From Bacillota bacterium (lineage in GTDB: Bacteria > Sysuimicrobiota > Sysuimicrobiia > Sysuimicrobiales > Segetimicrobiaceae), in contig JAJPIA010000035.1 in assembly GCA_021324975.1 (NCBI GenBank), forward strand, positions 1 to 49,633: a DNA stretch of 49,633 nt, in the 5' to 3' direction. Each line of letters starts with the position of its first letter. Position 1 is the first letter of the stretch. Made by a program: the position numbers and the translations under genes. Positions 24,323 to 32,991 of this stretch are shown here, piece after piece. The notes below the pieces were generated by a model. It made no database searches. It had not been told where the DNA came from and saw only the letters and a program-made list of their open reading frames with translations.

Positions 24323-25045
24323 ATGGATTGGCAGGCAACCGCCGCTGGATTTGGGCCATTGTCATGGGACGCCTGGACCGCGATCGGGACCTGGTGCCTT
24401 GCGGTTGTCTCGGTTGCGGTCACGTTGAGCCTGGTGCGCGGTGTGCACCGCACCGCCCGCGCACAGATCGACACGATCCGGGACGCGGCCACGGCGCAGG
24501 TGGCCGCGGCGGAGCAGGCGGCCATCGAGCAGCGCGATATCACCGAGCGCATGGCCCAGGCCCACGCGGACATGATGCGCGAGGACCTGCGGGCGCGGTT
24601 GCTGCTCTACTACGCAACGCAGTGGGGCTCGGCCCGCATGATCGAGCAACGGAAGCGCTTTGCGGGCATGCTGCTGTCTTCGACGCACGGGCCCGCGGAC
24701 GGCGTGAACGGCGTCGGGTACGACGTCCCCAACTTCTTCGAGTCGCTCGGCCTCCTGCTGCAGCGCGGACAACTCGACGCGGAGATGCTCTGGCACACGC
24801 TCGGCTACGACGCCGCGCGGTACGGGCGAATCCTGCGGGGATTTATCGTGCGCGACCGCGAGACGCATGCGGACCCACACCTGTGGGCCGCCGCGCTCGA
24901 GTTGTTCGCGTCGCTGCGGAAGATCGAGGAAGCGCACACGAAGCGCGCCCCGACGGAATTCTCGCGCGACGAGCTCATCAAGTTCCTGCGGGAGGAAACG
25001 CACGGTGCCGTACCGGCCCCGGTACCGGCCCGGTCCCACCGATAG
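24323..25045 (+). CDS. Membrane-anchored cytoplasmic protein of unknown function
   Basis: From ATG at 24323, with AAAGGAG about 11 bases upstream, the product has 240 residues. Residues about 18-40 form one membrane segment (AIGTWCLAVVSVAVTLSLVR). A coiled-coil stretch follows (ARAQIDTIRDAATAQVAAAE). The rest is a helical domain with YDVPNFFESLGLLLQRGQLD and DPHLWAAALELFASLRKIEE, similar in layout to DUF4760-type proteins. In-frame codons upstream of 24323 do not look protein-like. It is divergent from the HlyD/M23 gene. No function is assigned. Confidence 0.65.
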   Translation: MDWQATAAGFGPLSWDAWTAIGTWCLAVVSVAVTLSLVRGVHRTARAQIDTIRDAATAQVAAAEQAAIEQRDITERMAQAHADMMREDLRARLLLYYATQWGSARMIEQRKRFAGMLLSSTHGPADGVNGVGYDVPNFFESLGLLLQRGQLDAEMLWHTLGYDAARYGRILRGFIVRDRETHADPHLWAAALELFASLRKIEEAHTKRAPTEFSRDELIKFLREETHGAVPAPVPARSHR

Positions 25046-25147
25046 CGGTCCCCGCGGCGGACGCGCGGCGGGATTGCGTGGCACCGTCACGTGCGTCAAC
25101 TGCTGCTCGGACACTTGGCCGCGGGCCACGTGCGGCGGCTCGCCCAC

Positions 25148-26806
25148 CTACTTGTTCAACCAGGCCCGGCTGAAGCCGACCACGCGCCCGTGCCACTGCA
25201 TGTCGTAGTCTTTGACGTAGGGCTGGAGACCGGTGAGCGACTCGCCGTGCCACAACCACACGGTCAACTGGTTTTCCTGATAGAGCGTCTGGGCTTGGTT
25301 CGCCAGCGCTCGGCGTTTCGCGACATCGGGCGTCGCCAGCACCTGATCCGCGATGGATTGGAGCTGCTGGGTCAACCGCTGCATCTGAGGGTCCGTGCTC
25401 TTGCGGATCTGACAGATGTTCCAGAACGCGTTCGGCTGCCAGGAACATTCGAGCACGGCCGTCGACGCGTACACGGACCCCTGCGAGTGATAGGTGATGT
25501 TCCACCCGTTGCGGTTCTCGCGCCACGTGTCGAGATACGCACCCCACTCGAGTGAGGTGATCTTGGACTCGATGCCCACGGCCCGAAGCTGCTCCTGGAT
25601 GACCTGATTGTAGAGGCTCCAGTCCTGGAACGTCGTCGAGAGCATCGCCAGGCTCAACCGCTTCCCGTCGCGCTGGCGGATGCCATCCGGCCCCAGCTTC
25701 CAGCCGGCCTCGTCGAGAATGCGCGCGGCTTCGCCCGGGTTGTAGGCGATCATCGGGACGTCGGCGTTGTAGTAGTGTGAGCCGGGCGACGCCCCGGCGC
25801 GGGCTTTGACCGCGTACCCGTACAGCAGCTTCTTGATCATCGCGTCGCGGTCAACGGCGCGGGCAATGGCCTTTCGCACCGCGAGCTCGGACGTAGGCTC
25901 CTGGGTGACGTTGAGGCTGATGAACTGCGCGCCGGGCACGGTCCGCGCCTCCACCACAGCCCCCATGCGCTTGACCCCGTCGACGTCCTTGGGATTGATG
26001 TAGTACAGCACGTCCAACGTCTTCGCCTGCAGGTTGTCCATCTCCACATTCACATCGGGCACGATGTTGACCCGCAGCCCGTCGAGCATCGGCGCCCCGC
26101 GCCAGTATTGATCGTTGCGGCCGTACTCGATGTGGCTGTCCGACACGTACGCCTGGAACTTAAACGGCCCCGTGCCCACGGGGTGGGATGCGAAGTTGGC
26201 GCCGAGCCGCTGGACCGCGGACGGGCTGAGCTGGATGGCGCCCCAGTCCGCGAAGTTGTAGAGCATGTCCGCGTTGACCGTCTTGAGCACGACGCGTACC
26301 GTCGTATCGTCCGGCGTCTCGATGCGGTCGATCATCTCGAAGGTCGGATAGTACCGCGAGTTCCGGTTCGTCGTGTGGCGCTCGAAGTTGAACTTGACGG
26401 CCGCCGCGTTGAAGGGCGTCCCGTCATGAAAGACGACGCCGTGGCGCAGCTTGAGCGTGTAGGTGAGCCCGTCCCGGGACACGGCCCACGAGGTCGCGAG
26501 CATCGGCTTGAGATTTTCCTTGTCGTCCGCGTCGAGCAGCCGGTCGTAGAGATAATTTACGGCGCTCCAGGTAATCCAGTCGGCTTTTGTCAGATCCCAC
26601 GCCGTCGGGCTTGCCGTGGCCGGCACGACGACGCTGCCACCGCGAGCGGCGGCCGCCGCCCCCGGAAGCGCCGGCCCGACGAGCCGGCCGAGCGGGAACG
26701 CCGCCGCGCCCGCCGCGAGGGCGGCGCGAGTGAGCAACGCACGCCGCGAGCTCCGCGCATAGAGCGCGCCGCCTGCGACGCCACGACCGGGCATCGACCG
26801 ATCCAT
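25148..26806 (-). CDS. ABC transporter substrate-binding protein, peptide/nickel (SBP_bac_5) family
   Basis: The 552-residue protein has a twin-arginine-type leader (SSRRALLTRAALAAGAAAFP) suggesting export folded through the Tat system. A tatA gene lies at the right edge of the window. The mature part shows DppA/OppA family features: LKPMLATSWAVSRDGLTYTL, KLRHGVVFHDGTPFNAAAVK, HPVGTGPFKFQAYV and IARAVDRDAMIKKLLYGYA. The last about 40 residues include VWLWHGESLTGLQPYVKDYD. It captures peptides or other solutes outside the membrane and passes them to the two permeases encoded upstream. It is the last gene of this operon, 70 bases after the second permease. Confidence 0.93.
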   Translation of the reverse strand: MDRSMPGRGVAGGALYARSSRRALLTRAALAAGAAAFPLGRLVGPALPGAAAAARGGSVVVPATASPTAWDLTKADWITWSAVNYLYDRLLDADDKENLKPMLATSWAVSRDGLTYTLKLRHGVVFHDGTPFNAAAVKFNFERHTTNRNSRYYPTFEMIDRIETPDDTTVRVVLKTVNADMLYNFADWGAIQLSPSAVQRLGANFASHPVGTGPFKFQAYVSDSHIEYGRNDQYWRGAPMLDGLRVNIVPDVNVEMDNLQAKTLDVLYYINPKDVDGVKRMGAVVEARTVPGAQFISLNVTQEPTSELAVRKAIARAVDRDAMIKKLLYGYAVKARAGASPGSHYYNADVPMIAYNPGEAARILDEAGWKLGPDGIRQRDGKRLSLAMLSTTFQDWSLYNQVIQEQLRAVGIESKITSLEWGAYLDTWRENRNGWNITYHSQGSVYASTAVLECSWQPNAFWNICQIRKSTDPQMQRLTQQLQSIADQVLATPDVAKRRALANQAQTLYQENQLTVWLWHGESLTGLQPYVKDYDMQWHGRVVGFSRAWLNK

Positions 26807-26876
26807 ACCTGATCCCCTCCCTCCACGTCTCGTGCCGGCACCGGTGCACCGGACCGTGATGCGATGGCCGCCCCGC

Positions 26877-27770
26877 TCACCGCAGGTGCGGGTCGAGGGC
26901 GTCGCGCAGCGTATCGCCGACCAGGTTGACGGACAGGACCGTCAGAAAAATCAACACGCCTGGGAACGTCACCAAGAAGGAGGCGTTTCGCATATACTCC
27001 TGCCCCGCGCTCAGCATGGCACCCCACTCCGCCGTCGGCGGCTGCACGCCGACGCCGAGGAACCCGAGCGCCGCCGCGGTCAGGAGCGCCCCCGCGACGC
27101 TGAGCGTGGCGTGGACGATGATGGGTGCGAGGGTATTCGGCACGAGGTGGCGGAACACCACGCGCGGCTGCGTGGCGCCGATCGCGCGCGCCGCTTCGAT
27201 AAACTCGCGCGGCTTCAAGGACAGGACGCTGGCGCGGACGATCCGCGCCAGCGTGGGCGCGCTGAAGACCGTCAGCGCGATGATGAGATTGACGAGGCTC
27301 GGCCCCATCACGGCGACGATGAGGATCGCGAGCAGGATGCCCGGGAACGCGTACATGATATCCACCAGACGCATCGTGAGGTGGTCCAGGCTCCCGCCGA
27401 AGAATCCCCCGATCAACCCCAGCGCCGTGCCCAGGAGGACGCCGCCCGCCGTGCCGCCGAGCGCGATGAATAAGGACACACGGGCGCCATAGATCAGCCG
27501 CGACAACTCGTCGCGGCCGGCCTCGTCGGTGCCCAGCCAGTGTTGGGACGACGGCGGATCCAACCGGCTGAGGAGATCTTGTTTGTCCGGGGCGTAGGGC
27601 GCCACCAACGACGCCGTGGACGCCGCGACCAGGACCACGGCAAGATACGCCGCGCCGGCGAGCGCAAGGCGATTGCCCGCGAGGTGCCGCCGCAGGCGCA
27701 AGAGCGCGCCGCTCGACCGCCCCGCGCGTGCGCCGGGCCACCTGGCAACCCTAACGCCCGAGTCCACCAT
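26877..27770 (-). CDS. ABC transporter permease, DppC/OppC type
   Basis: The 297-residue protein has the N-terminal OppC_N segment (HLAGNRLALAGAAYLAVVLV, then HWLGTDEAGRDELSRLIYGA). Five or six membrane helices follow, with the ATPase-contacting EAA loop REFIEAARAIGATQPRVVFR. It is the second permease of a peptide/nickel-type importer, 39 bases downstream of the DppB-type gene. No ATPase gene is present nearby. The start is approximate. An internal Val start would shorten the basic N-terminus. Confidence 0.93.
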   Translation of the reverse strand: MVDSGVRVARWPGARAGRSSGALLRLRRHLAGNRLALAGAAYLAVVLVAASTASLVAPYAPDKQDLLSRLDPPSSQHWLGTDEAGRDELSRLIYGARVSLFIALGGTAGGVLLGTALGLIGGFFGGSLDHLTMRLVDIMYAFPGILLAILIVAVMGPSLVNLIIALTVFSAPTLARIVRASVLSLKPREFIEAARAIGATQPRVVFRHLVPNTLAPIIVHATLSVAGALLTAAALGFLGVGVQPPTAEWGAMLSAGQEYMRNASFLVTFPGVLIFLTVLSVNLVGDTLRDALDPHLR

Positions 27771-27809
27771 CGGCGAATAGTACCAACCGCTGTTCCCGCT
27801 TGATGTGCG

Positions 27810-28763
27810 TCATTGATACTTGATCCGGGGATCGACGTACGCGAGCGTCAGATCTGTCAGCAGATTGGCCATAACAAACGACACCGCGACGAGCAGCACC
27901 GTCGCCTGCACAACCGGATAGTCTCGGCCGTTGATGCCGCTGACCAGATACCGCCCAACACCGGGCCATCCGAACACGGTCTCCACAATGACCGTGCCGC
28001 CCAGCACCCGGCCGAATCCCAATCCGAGCAGCGTGATGATGGTCGGCAACGACGTGCGAAGGACGTGCCTGAGGATCACGGCAGACTCGCGGAGCCCCTT
28101 CGCCCGCGCCGTGCGCACGTAGTCGTGGTTGATCACCTCCAGCATGCTGGACCGTGTGTACCGCGCAAGCGCGCCGGCGCTTCCAAAGGCCAGCACCACG
28201 GCGGGAAGGATCAGGTGACGCAGGCCCGCGCCGGTGTAGGCCGGGCCGCCCCATCCCGACGGAGGGAGTAGCGGCACCCACAGGGCGAGGGCGAGGATGA
28301 GCATGAGCGCCAGCCAGAAGTCGGGCACGGACACGCCGAACAGCGCGCTCGCCATCGCGGCGCCGTCCATCCACGTGCCGCGGCGCACCGCCGACACCGT
28401 GCCCAGCACGATGCCGAGGACGACCGACAGCACGAACGCGGGGATCCCGAGCTCCAGCGTGTTCGGCACCCGGAACCCGAGGTCCGCGGACACGAGCGTG
28501 TTCTGCCGGATCGAGCGACCGAAATCCCCGCTCGCCATTTGACGCAGGTACACCGCGTACTGCTCGTACAGTGGCCGGTCGAAACCGAACTCGTGGCGGA
28601 TTCTCGCGGCCACCGCGGCGGTGCTCGGGCCGGGCGTGTCGGGCGGGATCAACAACGCGACCGGGTCTCCGGGGACCACGCGCATGACGAAGAACACCAG
28701 CGTTACCGCTCCGAGCACCGTCGGGACCGAAAGCAGAAGACGTCTGAGGAAATAACTCCACAC
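27810..28763 (-). CDS. ABC transporter permease, DppB/OppB type
   Basis: The 317-residue protein begins MWSYFLRRLLLSVPTVLGAV and VFFVMRVVPGDPV, the standard OppB/DppB N-terminus. It has six membrane helices and the EAA loop DYVRTARAKGLRESAVILRH. The C-terminus ends TLAYVDPRIKYQ, typical of the family. It is the first gene of the B-C-substrate-binding operon. A GGAGG site lies about eight bases before the ATG. The missing dppD/dppF ATPases must be supplied from elsewhere. Confidence 0.94.
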   Translation of the reverse strand: MWSYFLRRLLLSVPTVLGAVTLVFFVMRVVPGDPVALLIPPDTPGPSTAAVAARIRHEFGFDRPLYEQYAVYLRQMASGDFGRSIRQNTLVSADLGFRVPNTLELGIPAFVLSVVLGIVLGTVSAVRRGTWMDGAAMASALFGVSVPDFWLALMLILALALWVPLLPPSGWGGPAYTGAGLRHLILPAVVLAFGSAGALARYTRSSMLEVINHDYVRTARAKGLRESAVILRHVLRTSLPTIITLLGLGFGRVLGGTVIVETVFGWPGVGRYLVSGINGRDYPVVQATVLLVAVSFVMANLLTDLTLAYVDPRIKYQ

Positions 28764-29083
28764 GCCTTGCCTCCTGACACGCGCGCAGCCGGCCGAGACC
28801 CTCGGTGCGGGCCCGGCGGATGCACCACCGCGAACGGCGGTGCTCTCCGGGTAGTGTTATGATAGCCGCCGCTCTGGATCCTGTATCGAAAGAATCTCAG
28901 CGCCGCTCCTCTGACTGGCGCCAGCTTTACAACGGTCACGCTCCCGTCTATCGTAGGGAAGGATCCAAACACACCAAAGGACCCCGTCATCGTGCCAACC
29001 GCTTCGTGCAATGCGCATACGGCGATCGCGCGCCGCGCGACGCGGCGTGGCGAGACGCAAACCCGACCGGTGCCACAGGATCG
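28764..29083. other. Divergent intergenic region
   Basis: This 320-base gap separates the DppB-type gene (minus) and the S9 peptidase (plus). TATGAT on the plus strand and TATCAT on the minus strand overlap at about 28857-28864, so a shared or back-to-back -10 region is possible. Neither has a clear -35. Open frames across the gap lack protein-like content. Confidence 0.4.
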
Positions 29084-31405
29084 ATGACGGCACACCGGGG
29101 CAACACCGCGCCCCCGGCGCTGGCCGCCGGCGTGTACGCGCGCGCCGAGCGCTTTCTGCCGTGGCGCGTGCGCCGCTCGCTGTTCGGGATGCTCGTGGAG
29201 CCCCACTGGCTCGACGACGGCGTGCGGTTCTGGTATCGCGTCCGAACACGGACGGGCATGCGATTCATGCTCGTCGATCCGCGCCGCGGCATCCGCGAGC
29301 CGGCCTTCGACCACGCCCGCCTCGCGGATGCGCTCGCGCGGGCGTCCGGCTCTCCCTGCGGGTCCCGGGCGTTGCCGTTCGAGCGCATCCGGATCGTGGG
29401 CGACGGCGGGGTCGTTGAGTTCGACGTGGGGCCCGTCCGCTGGGCCTACGATGTCCGGAGCGGGGCGTGTGAGCGGTTGGGGGACGCCCTGCCGGACGAC
29501 GGCGCAAGATCGCCCGACGGCCGCTGGACCGCGGTCATCGAGCACCACAATCTCCTCGTGAGGTCGGCGACGGGCGAGACGCGGGCGCTCACAACGGACG
29601 GTCGGCCCGATCAAGCTTACGGGACCCCGCTGCGGTCCCCGCTCGGTGATGCCGGCATCCCCGTGGCCGACCCGGCGCCGGCCACGGCGGTGCTCTGGTC
29701 GCCCGACAGCCGGCGCGTCCTTTCCTACCGGGTCGACCGGCGTCGCGCCGGCATGTACCATCTGATCCAAGCCGTCCCGAGAAACGGCAGCCGGCGGCCC
29801 GTCCTGCACTCGTACGCGTATCCGCTCCCCGGCGACGAGCCGGTGCCGGTGGCCGAGCTCGTGATCTTCGACGTGGAGAGCGGCTCGTCGCGCGTGGTGG
29901 ACGGCGAGGGCATCCCGCTACTCTACTACGGCTCTCCGCTGCGCCCGGGCTGGATCTGGTGGAGCACAGACGCAACCAAAGTCTACGCCGTGACGCGAGG
30001 CCGCGGGTACACCTCGTACCGCCTCACCGTCATCGACGCCGCCTCCGGAACCTGTCGCGTCCTGGTGGAAGAGCGCGCCGAGGGCGCGATCGATCCCCAC
30101 CCCGCGCACGGCGGGGCGCCGGTGGTCCGGGTGTGCCGCGACGGCGTCCTATGGTATGCGGATCGCGATGGCTGGGGGCATCTCTACCTCTACGATGGCG
30201 CGACCGGGGCGCTCCGGCGGCAGGTCACAGCGGGCGCGTGGACCGTGACGGACATCGTGCATGTCGACGACAGCCGGGGCTGTGTCTACTTCACGGCCGT
30301 GGGGCGCGAACCCGGGCGCGACCCGTACTTCAACCATCTATACCGCGCGGGCCTCGACGGGGAGCCGCCGCTCCTGTTGACGCCCGAAGACGCGACGCAT
30401 GAGATCAGCTTTGCGCCGTCCGGCGCTTGCCTCGTGGATTCCTTTTCGCGGGTCGAGCAGCCGCCGGTCGCCGTCCTGCGCGCGGCGGACGGCGGGATCA
30501 TCTGCGAGCTCGAACGGGGCGATGCACAGGACCTGCGCGAGGGCGGCTGGACGCCCCCGGAGCGCTTCCGCGTCAAGGGCCGCGACGGCGTGACGGACAT
30601 CTACGGAGTCCTGATCCGCCCGTCGAACTTCGACGCCGCGGCGACCGGCACGCTACCGGTGCTGGACAGCATCTATGCGGGTCCCCAGACGAATCAGGCG
30701 CCGACGTCGTTCGGGGGTTATTCGTCGACGGGCGCCGTGCCGAACAAGTCTCGCGATCTGTGGCACGCACACGCGCTCGCGGAGCTAGGCTTTGCCGTGG
30801 TCATGATCGACGGGCTCGGCATGCCGTTCCGGTCGAAAGCATTCGGCGAGCGGTCGTACCGGGCGCTCGGGGACGGCGGCATCGCGGACCACGTGGCGGC
30901 GATCCGGCAGCTGGCGGCGCGGTATCCCTACCTCGACCTGGATCGCGTGGGGATCTACGGCCACTCCGCGGGCGGCTATGCGTCGTTGCATGCCATGCTC
31001 GTGTTCCCGGACTTCTACAAGGTGGCGGTCTCGTCGGCGGGCAATCACGACCACCGGTTGGACAAGGCGTCGTGGGTGGAGCGCTATATGGGGCTGCCGG
31101 CGGGCGACCACTACCGGGAGCAGTCCAACGTCACGCTGGCGCACCGGCTCGCGGGCAAGCTGTTGCTCGTGCACGGCGAAATGGACGAGAACGTGCATCC
31201 GGCCTCGACGCTGCAGGTCGTGGACGCGCTCGTCGCGGCGAACAAAGACTTCGATCTCCTGATCCTGCCGAACCGGCCGCACAGCTGCACGAGCGACCCG
31301 TACTTTGTCCGGCGCCGCTGGGACTACTTCGTCCGGCACCTGCTCGCCGCAACGCCTCCGGCCGGCTACCGGATCGCCGGGGACGACGCCAACGACGCGC
31401 CGTGA
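29084..31405 (+). CDS. Prolyl oligopeptidase-family serine peptidase (S9, DPP4-like)
   Basis: From ATG at 29084, with AGGA five bases upstream, the product has 773 residues. The N-terminal about 500 residues form a DPP_IV-type beta-propeller (AVLWSPDSRRVLSYRVDRRR, WADRDGWGHLYLY-like blades). The C-terminal alpha/beta-hydrolase domain carries the triad: Ser628 in GIYGHSAGGYAS, Asp701 in VHGEMDENVHP and His733 in LPNRPHSCT. No signal peptide is seen, so it may be cytoplasmic. It would release short peptides, possibly dipeptides after proline. Adjacency to a peptide-type ABC importer suggests peptide use. The 93 upstream in-frame codons are rejected as non-family sequence. Confidence 0.92.
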   Translation: MTAHRGNTAPPALAAGVYARAERFLPWRVRRSLFGMLVEPHWLDDGVRFWYRVRTRTGMRFMLVDPRRGIREPAFDHARLADALARASGSPCGSRALPFERIRIVGDGGVVEFDVGPVRWAYDVRSGACERLGDALPDDGARSPDGRWTAVIEHHNLLVRSATGETRALTTDGRPDQAYGTPLRSPLGDAGIPVADPAPATAVLWSPDSRRVLSYRVDRRRAGMYHLIQAVPRNGSRRPVLHSYAYPLPGDEPVPVAELVIFDVESGSSRVVDGEGIPLLYYGSPLRPGWIWWSTDATKVYAVTRGRGYTSYRLTVIDAASGTCRVLVEERAEGAIDPHPAHGGAPVVRVCRDGVLWYADRDGWGHLYLYDGATGALRRQVTAGAWTVTDIVHVDDSRGCVYFTAVGREPGRDPYFNHLYRAGLDGEPPLLLTPEDATHEISFAPSGACLVDSFSRVEQPPVAVLRAADGGIICELERGDAQDLREGGWTPPERFRVKGRDGVTDIYGVLIRPSNFDAAATGTLPVLDSIYAGPQTNQAPTSFGGYSSTGAVPNKSRDLWHAHALAELGFAVVMIDGLGMPFRSKAFGERSYRALGDGGIADHVAAIRQLAARYPYLDLDRVGIYGHSAGGYASLHAMLVFPDFYKVAVSSAGNHDHRLDKASWVERYMGLPAGDHYREQSNVTLAHRLAGKLLLVHGEMDENVHPASTLQVVDALVAANKDFDLLILPNRPHSCTSDPYFVRRRWDYFVRHLLAATPPAGYRIAGDDANDAP

Positions 31406-31411
31406 CCTAGC

Positions 31412-31430
31412 GCGCCCGCACGGCGGGCGC
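31412..31430. terminator. Inverted repeat between convergent genes, possible bidirectional terminator
   Basis: GCGCCCGC and GCGGGCGC form a perfect 8-base stem with a 3-base loop. It starts seven bases after the stop of the S9 peptidase and lies 24 bases beyond the stop of the convergent OsmC-family gene. There is no T-run, so termination is plausible but unproven. Confidence 0.5.
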
Positions 31431-31453
31431 ACCATCGTGGACCACCCCGGAGC

Positions 31454-31924
31454 CTAGGGGGTGTCCTCTTCGACGATCTCCGAGGCATGCGTGATCCGCA
31501 CGCACCCCTTGAGCGTCTGCGCCACCGGGCACCCGCGCTCGAACACGGCCAGCGCACGCTCCGCTTCCTCGCGCTTGCCGCGGGGAATCACCAGGTGGTA
31601 CCTGACCCGGATCTCCGTGACACGCATCACGCGATCCGGCGCCTCGATCGTCCCTTCCGCTTCGGTCCAGAGTTTGTCGGGAAAGCTTGGGATCCCGCGC
31701 GCCTCCAGCGCGCCCGCGAGGGTGCCGGTAAGTCACCCCGCCGCTGCCCCGACCAGATGGTCGAGCGTGCTCGGTAGCTCCTCCTCCGGCTCCAGCCCGT
31801 AAAAGGCCTTGACCCCGGTGTTCACCCCGTAGCGGACGGGCTCAGGGAAGCCCCCGATGTAGGCGCGACGGTTCGGCCGCTTGTCTTGATACACGCGAAC
31901 CCTGGCGATATGGACCGCTGCCAT
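31454..31924 (-). CDS. OsmC-family protein, predicted selenoprotein (UGA at codon 64)
   Basis: Read with UGA (31735-31733) as selenocysteine, this is a continuous 156-residue OsmC-family protein ending at TAG (31456-31454). The part before the UGA includes RPNRRAYIGGFPEPVRYGVN and LPSTLDHLVGAAAG. The part after begins LTGTLAGALEARGIPSF and includes RVRYHLVIPRGKREEAERAL and FERGCPVAQTLKGCVRITHA. In family members the reactive Cys follows the AAGG-like turn exactly at residue 64, and the second Cys lies in the GCPVAQ motif. Both halves stay in one frame, so this is not a frameshift. A hairpin fitting a bacterial SECIS follows the UGA. OsmC proteins reduce organic peroxides through these residues. 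It is the last gene of the nitrile hydratase operon, 22 bases after the accessory gene. Read as a stop, the product would end after 63 residues. Confidence 0.85.
31697..31735 (-). promoter_or_regulatory. Candidate bacterial SECIS element downstream of in-frame UGA
   Basis: After the UGA at 31735-31733 there are 25 bases to an apical loop TGGAG (31707-31703). The loop is closed by six GC pairs, GCGCGC with GCGCGC. Bacterial SECIS elements have a short stem, a small loop with a G at its first or second position and a UGA-to-loop distance of roughly 16-37 bases. All three hold here. CCC and GGG can extend the stem across a bulge. Confidence 0.7.
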
Positions 31925-31946
31925 GCCACCACCCCACAAAACGTCG

Positions 31947-32354
31947 TCAGCGCGGGCGCGACTCCTCGGCCCCGGAAGGGTGTAGCTCCACCGGCTTCCC
32001 GTGCGGCGTACGGCGATAAGCCTCGGCCCACGCCTCCTTCCGCAACCGCAGGGCCTGCGGGTCGGCGAGCCCCTTGGCGGCGACGAGCCGTTCCAGCACC
32101 GCGAGCCAGTGCCGATAGTAGTGCGATCCGTCATCCGGCTCACCACGACCGGTGGCCGTCCGGAGCTCATCCCCGAGCGCCGCCGACCACTCGGTCCACG
32201 AAAAGTAGCCACGATCGGCGAGCGTCACGGCCAACGCGAACGCTTGAGCCTCCCACGGCTCGGCGAACGTCCGCTCGTCCGTGTCCCGGGGGAGACGAGG
32301 CGGTGCGGGATGCCCGGCCTCGGACGGCCGATCAGGCCGCTTCAAGGTACTCAT
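31947..32354 (-). CDS. Nitrile hydratase accessory (activator) protein
   Basis: The 135-residue product from ATG at 32354 matches the nitrile hydratase accessory family. That family resembles the N-terminal half of the beta subunit: FAEPWEAQAFALAVTLADRG, YFSWTEWSAALGDELR and GSHYYRHWLAVLERLVAAKG. Such proteins help insert cobalt and assemble the alpha subunit. The start lies inside the end of the beta gene (23-base overlap), so translation is coupled. The alternative reading is a split beta subunit, as in some three-subunit hydratases. Confidence 0.88.
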   Translation of the reverse strand: MSTLKRPDRPSEAGHPAPPRLPRDTDERTFAEPWEAQAFALAVTLADRGYFSWTEWSAALGDELRTATGRGEPDDGSHYYRHWLAVLERLVAAKGLADPQALRLRKEAWAEAYRRTPHGKPVELHPSGAEESRPR

Positions 32355-32991
32355 CCCACAGATCGAGGTAGACGGCGTCGCGCGCGGAGGCCTGGTCTCC
32401 CCACAGCTCGCGCGCGGCAAAGCGGACGGAGTACACGTGCTGCGGGCGCTCCCCCGCAAACAGCGCATTGGAATCGGGAAATACGTAGATCCCCTGATCG
32501 CGCTCCACCGTACCGACCCTGCCGCGGACATAGCGCGGCAGGCGTGTATGCCCCTGGGGATGCATCATGCGGGCACGCACGCGGTCATGGACGCGAAAGC
32601 GCGGGGCGACCGGCAGATCGCGGCTCGCAGCCGATCCCGTTCGGGTCATCGACGACACGCGCGCAGCCGTGAGCGGCGGCTCAGCCTTGGCCGTGCCCGG
32701 CGCTGGTCTCCCCGCGGCCACCTCCTCCCGCGCGACCAGACCGGTCTTGACCATGAGCTCCACGAGCCGCGCGAACCATCGCTCGTAGTAGCTCATGCAC
32801 AGGTACTCGGCCGGGGGAATGAGCTCGATCTCGTAGCGGCCCGCGTCGATGTTCCACTTGCGCCACGCCCGCATGGCGAGGTTCAGCGCGAAGACCCGTC
32901 CCTCCCACGGCTCATGAAACACGGGCTCATCGCGCTCATACCGGATCCGACCCATGCCGTGCAAACCGCCCATGTCGTGCACGCCGTTCAT
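32332..32991 (-). CDS. nthB: Nitrile hydratase subunit beta
   Basis: The 219-residue protein opens with [20 protein letters not shown], the hallmark of the beta subunit. [15 protein letters not shown] and [20 protein letters not shown] follow. The C-terminal SH3-like barrel holds [20 protein letters not shown] and [14 protein letters not shown]. It forms the substrate-access channel over the metal site of the alpha subunit. The ATG overlaps the alpha gene by four bases. The length matches cobalt-type enzymes. Confidence 0.96.
   Translation of the reverse strand: MNGVHDMGGLHGMGRIRYERDEPVFHEPWEGRVFALNLAMRAWRKWNIDAGRYEIELIPPAEYLCMSYYERWFARLVELMVKTGLVAREEVAAGRPAPGTAKAEPPLTAARVSSMTRTGSAASRDLPVAPRFRVHDRVRARMMHPQGHTRLPRYVRGRVGTVERDQGIYVFPDSNALFAGERPQHVYSVRFAARELWGDQASARDAVYLDLWDEYLEAA

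Noticed and set aside
31407-31736. Minus-strand frame of about 110 codons at the OsmC locus as a separate gene
   Set aside because: It is out of frame with the OsmC sequence on both sides of the UGA and has no family similarity.
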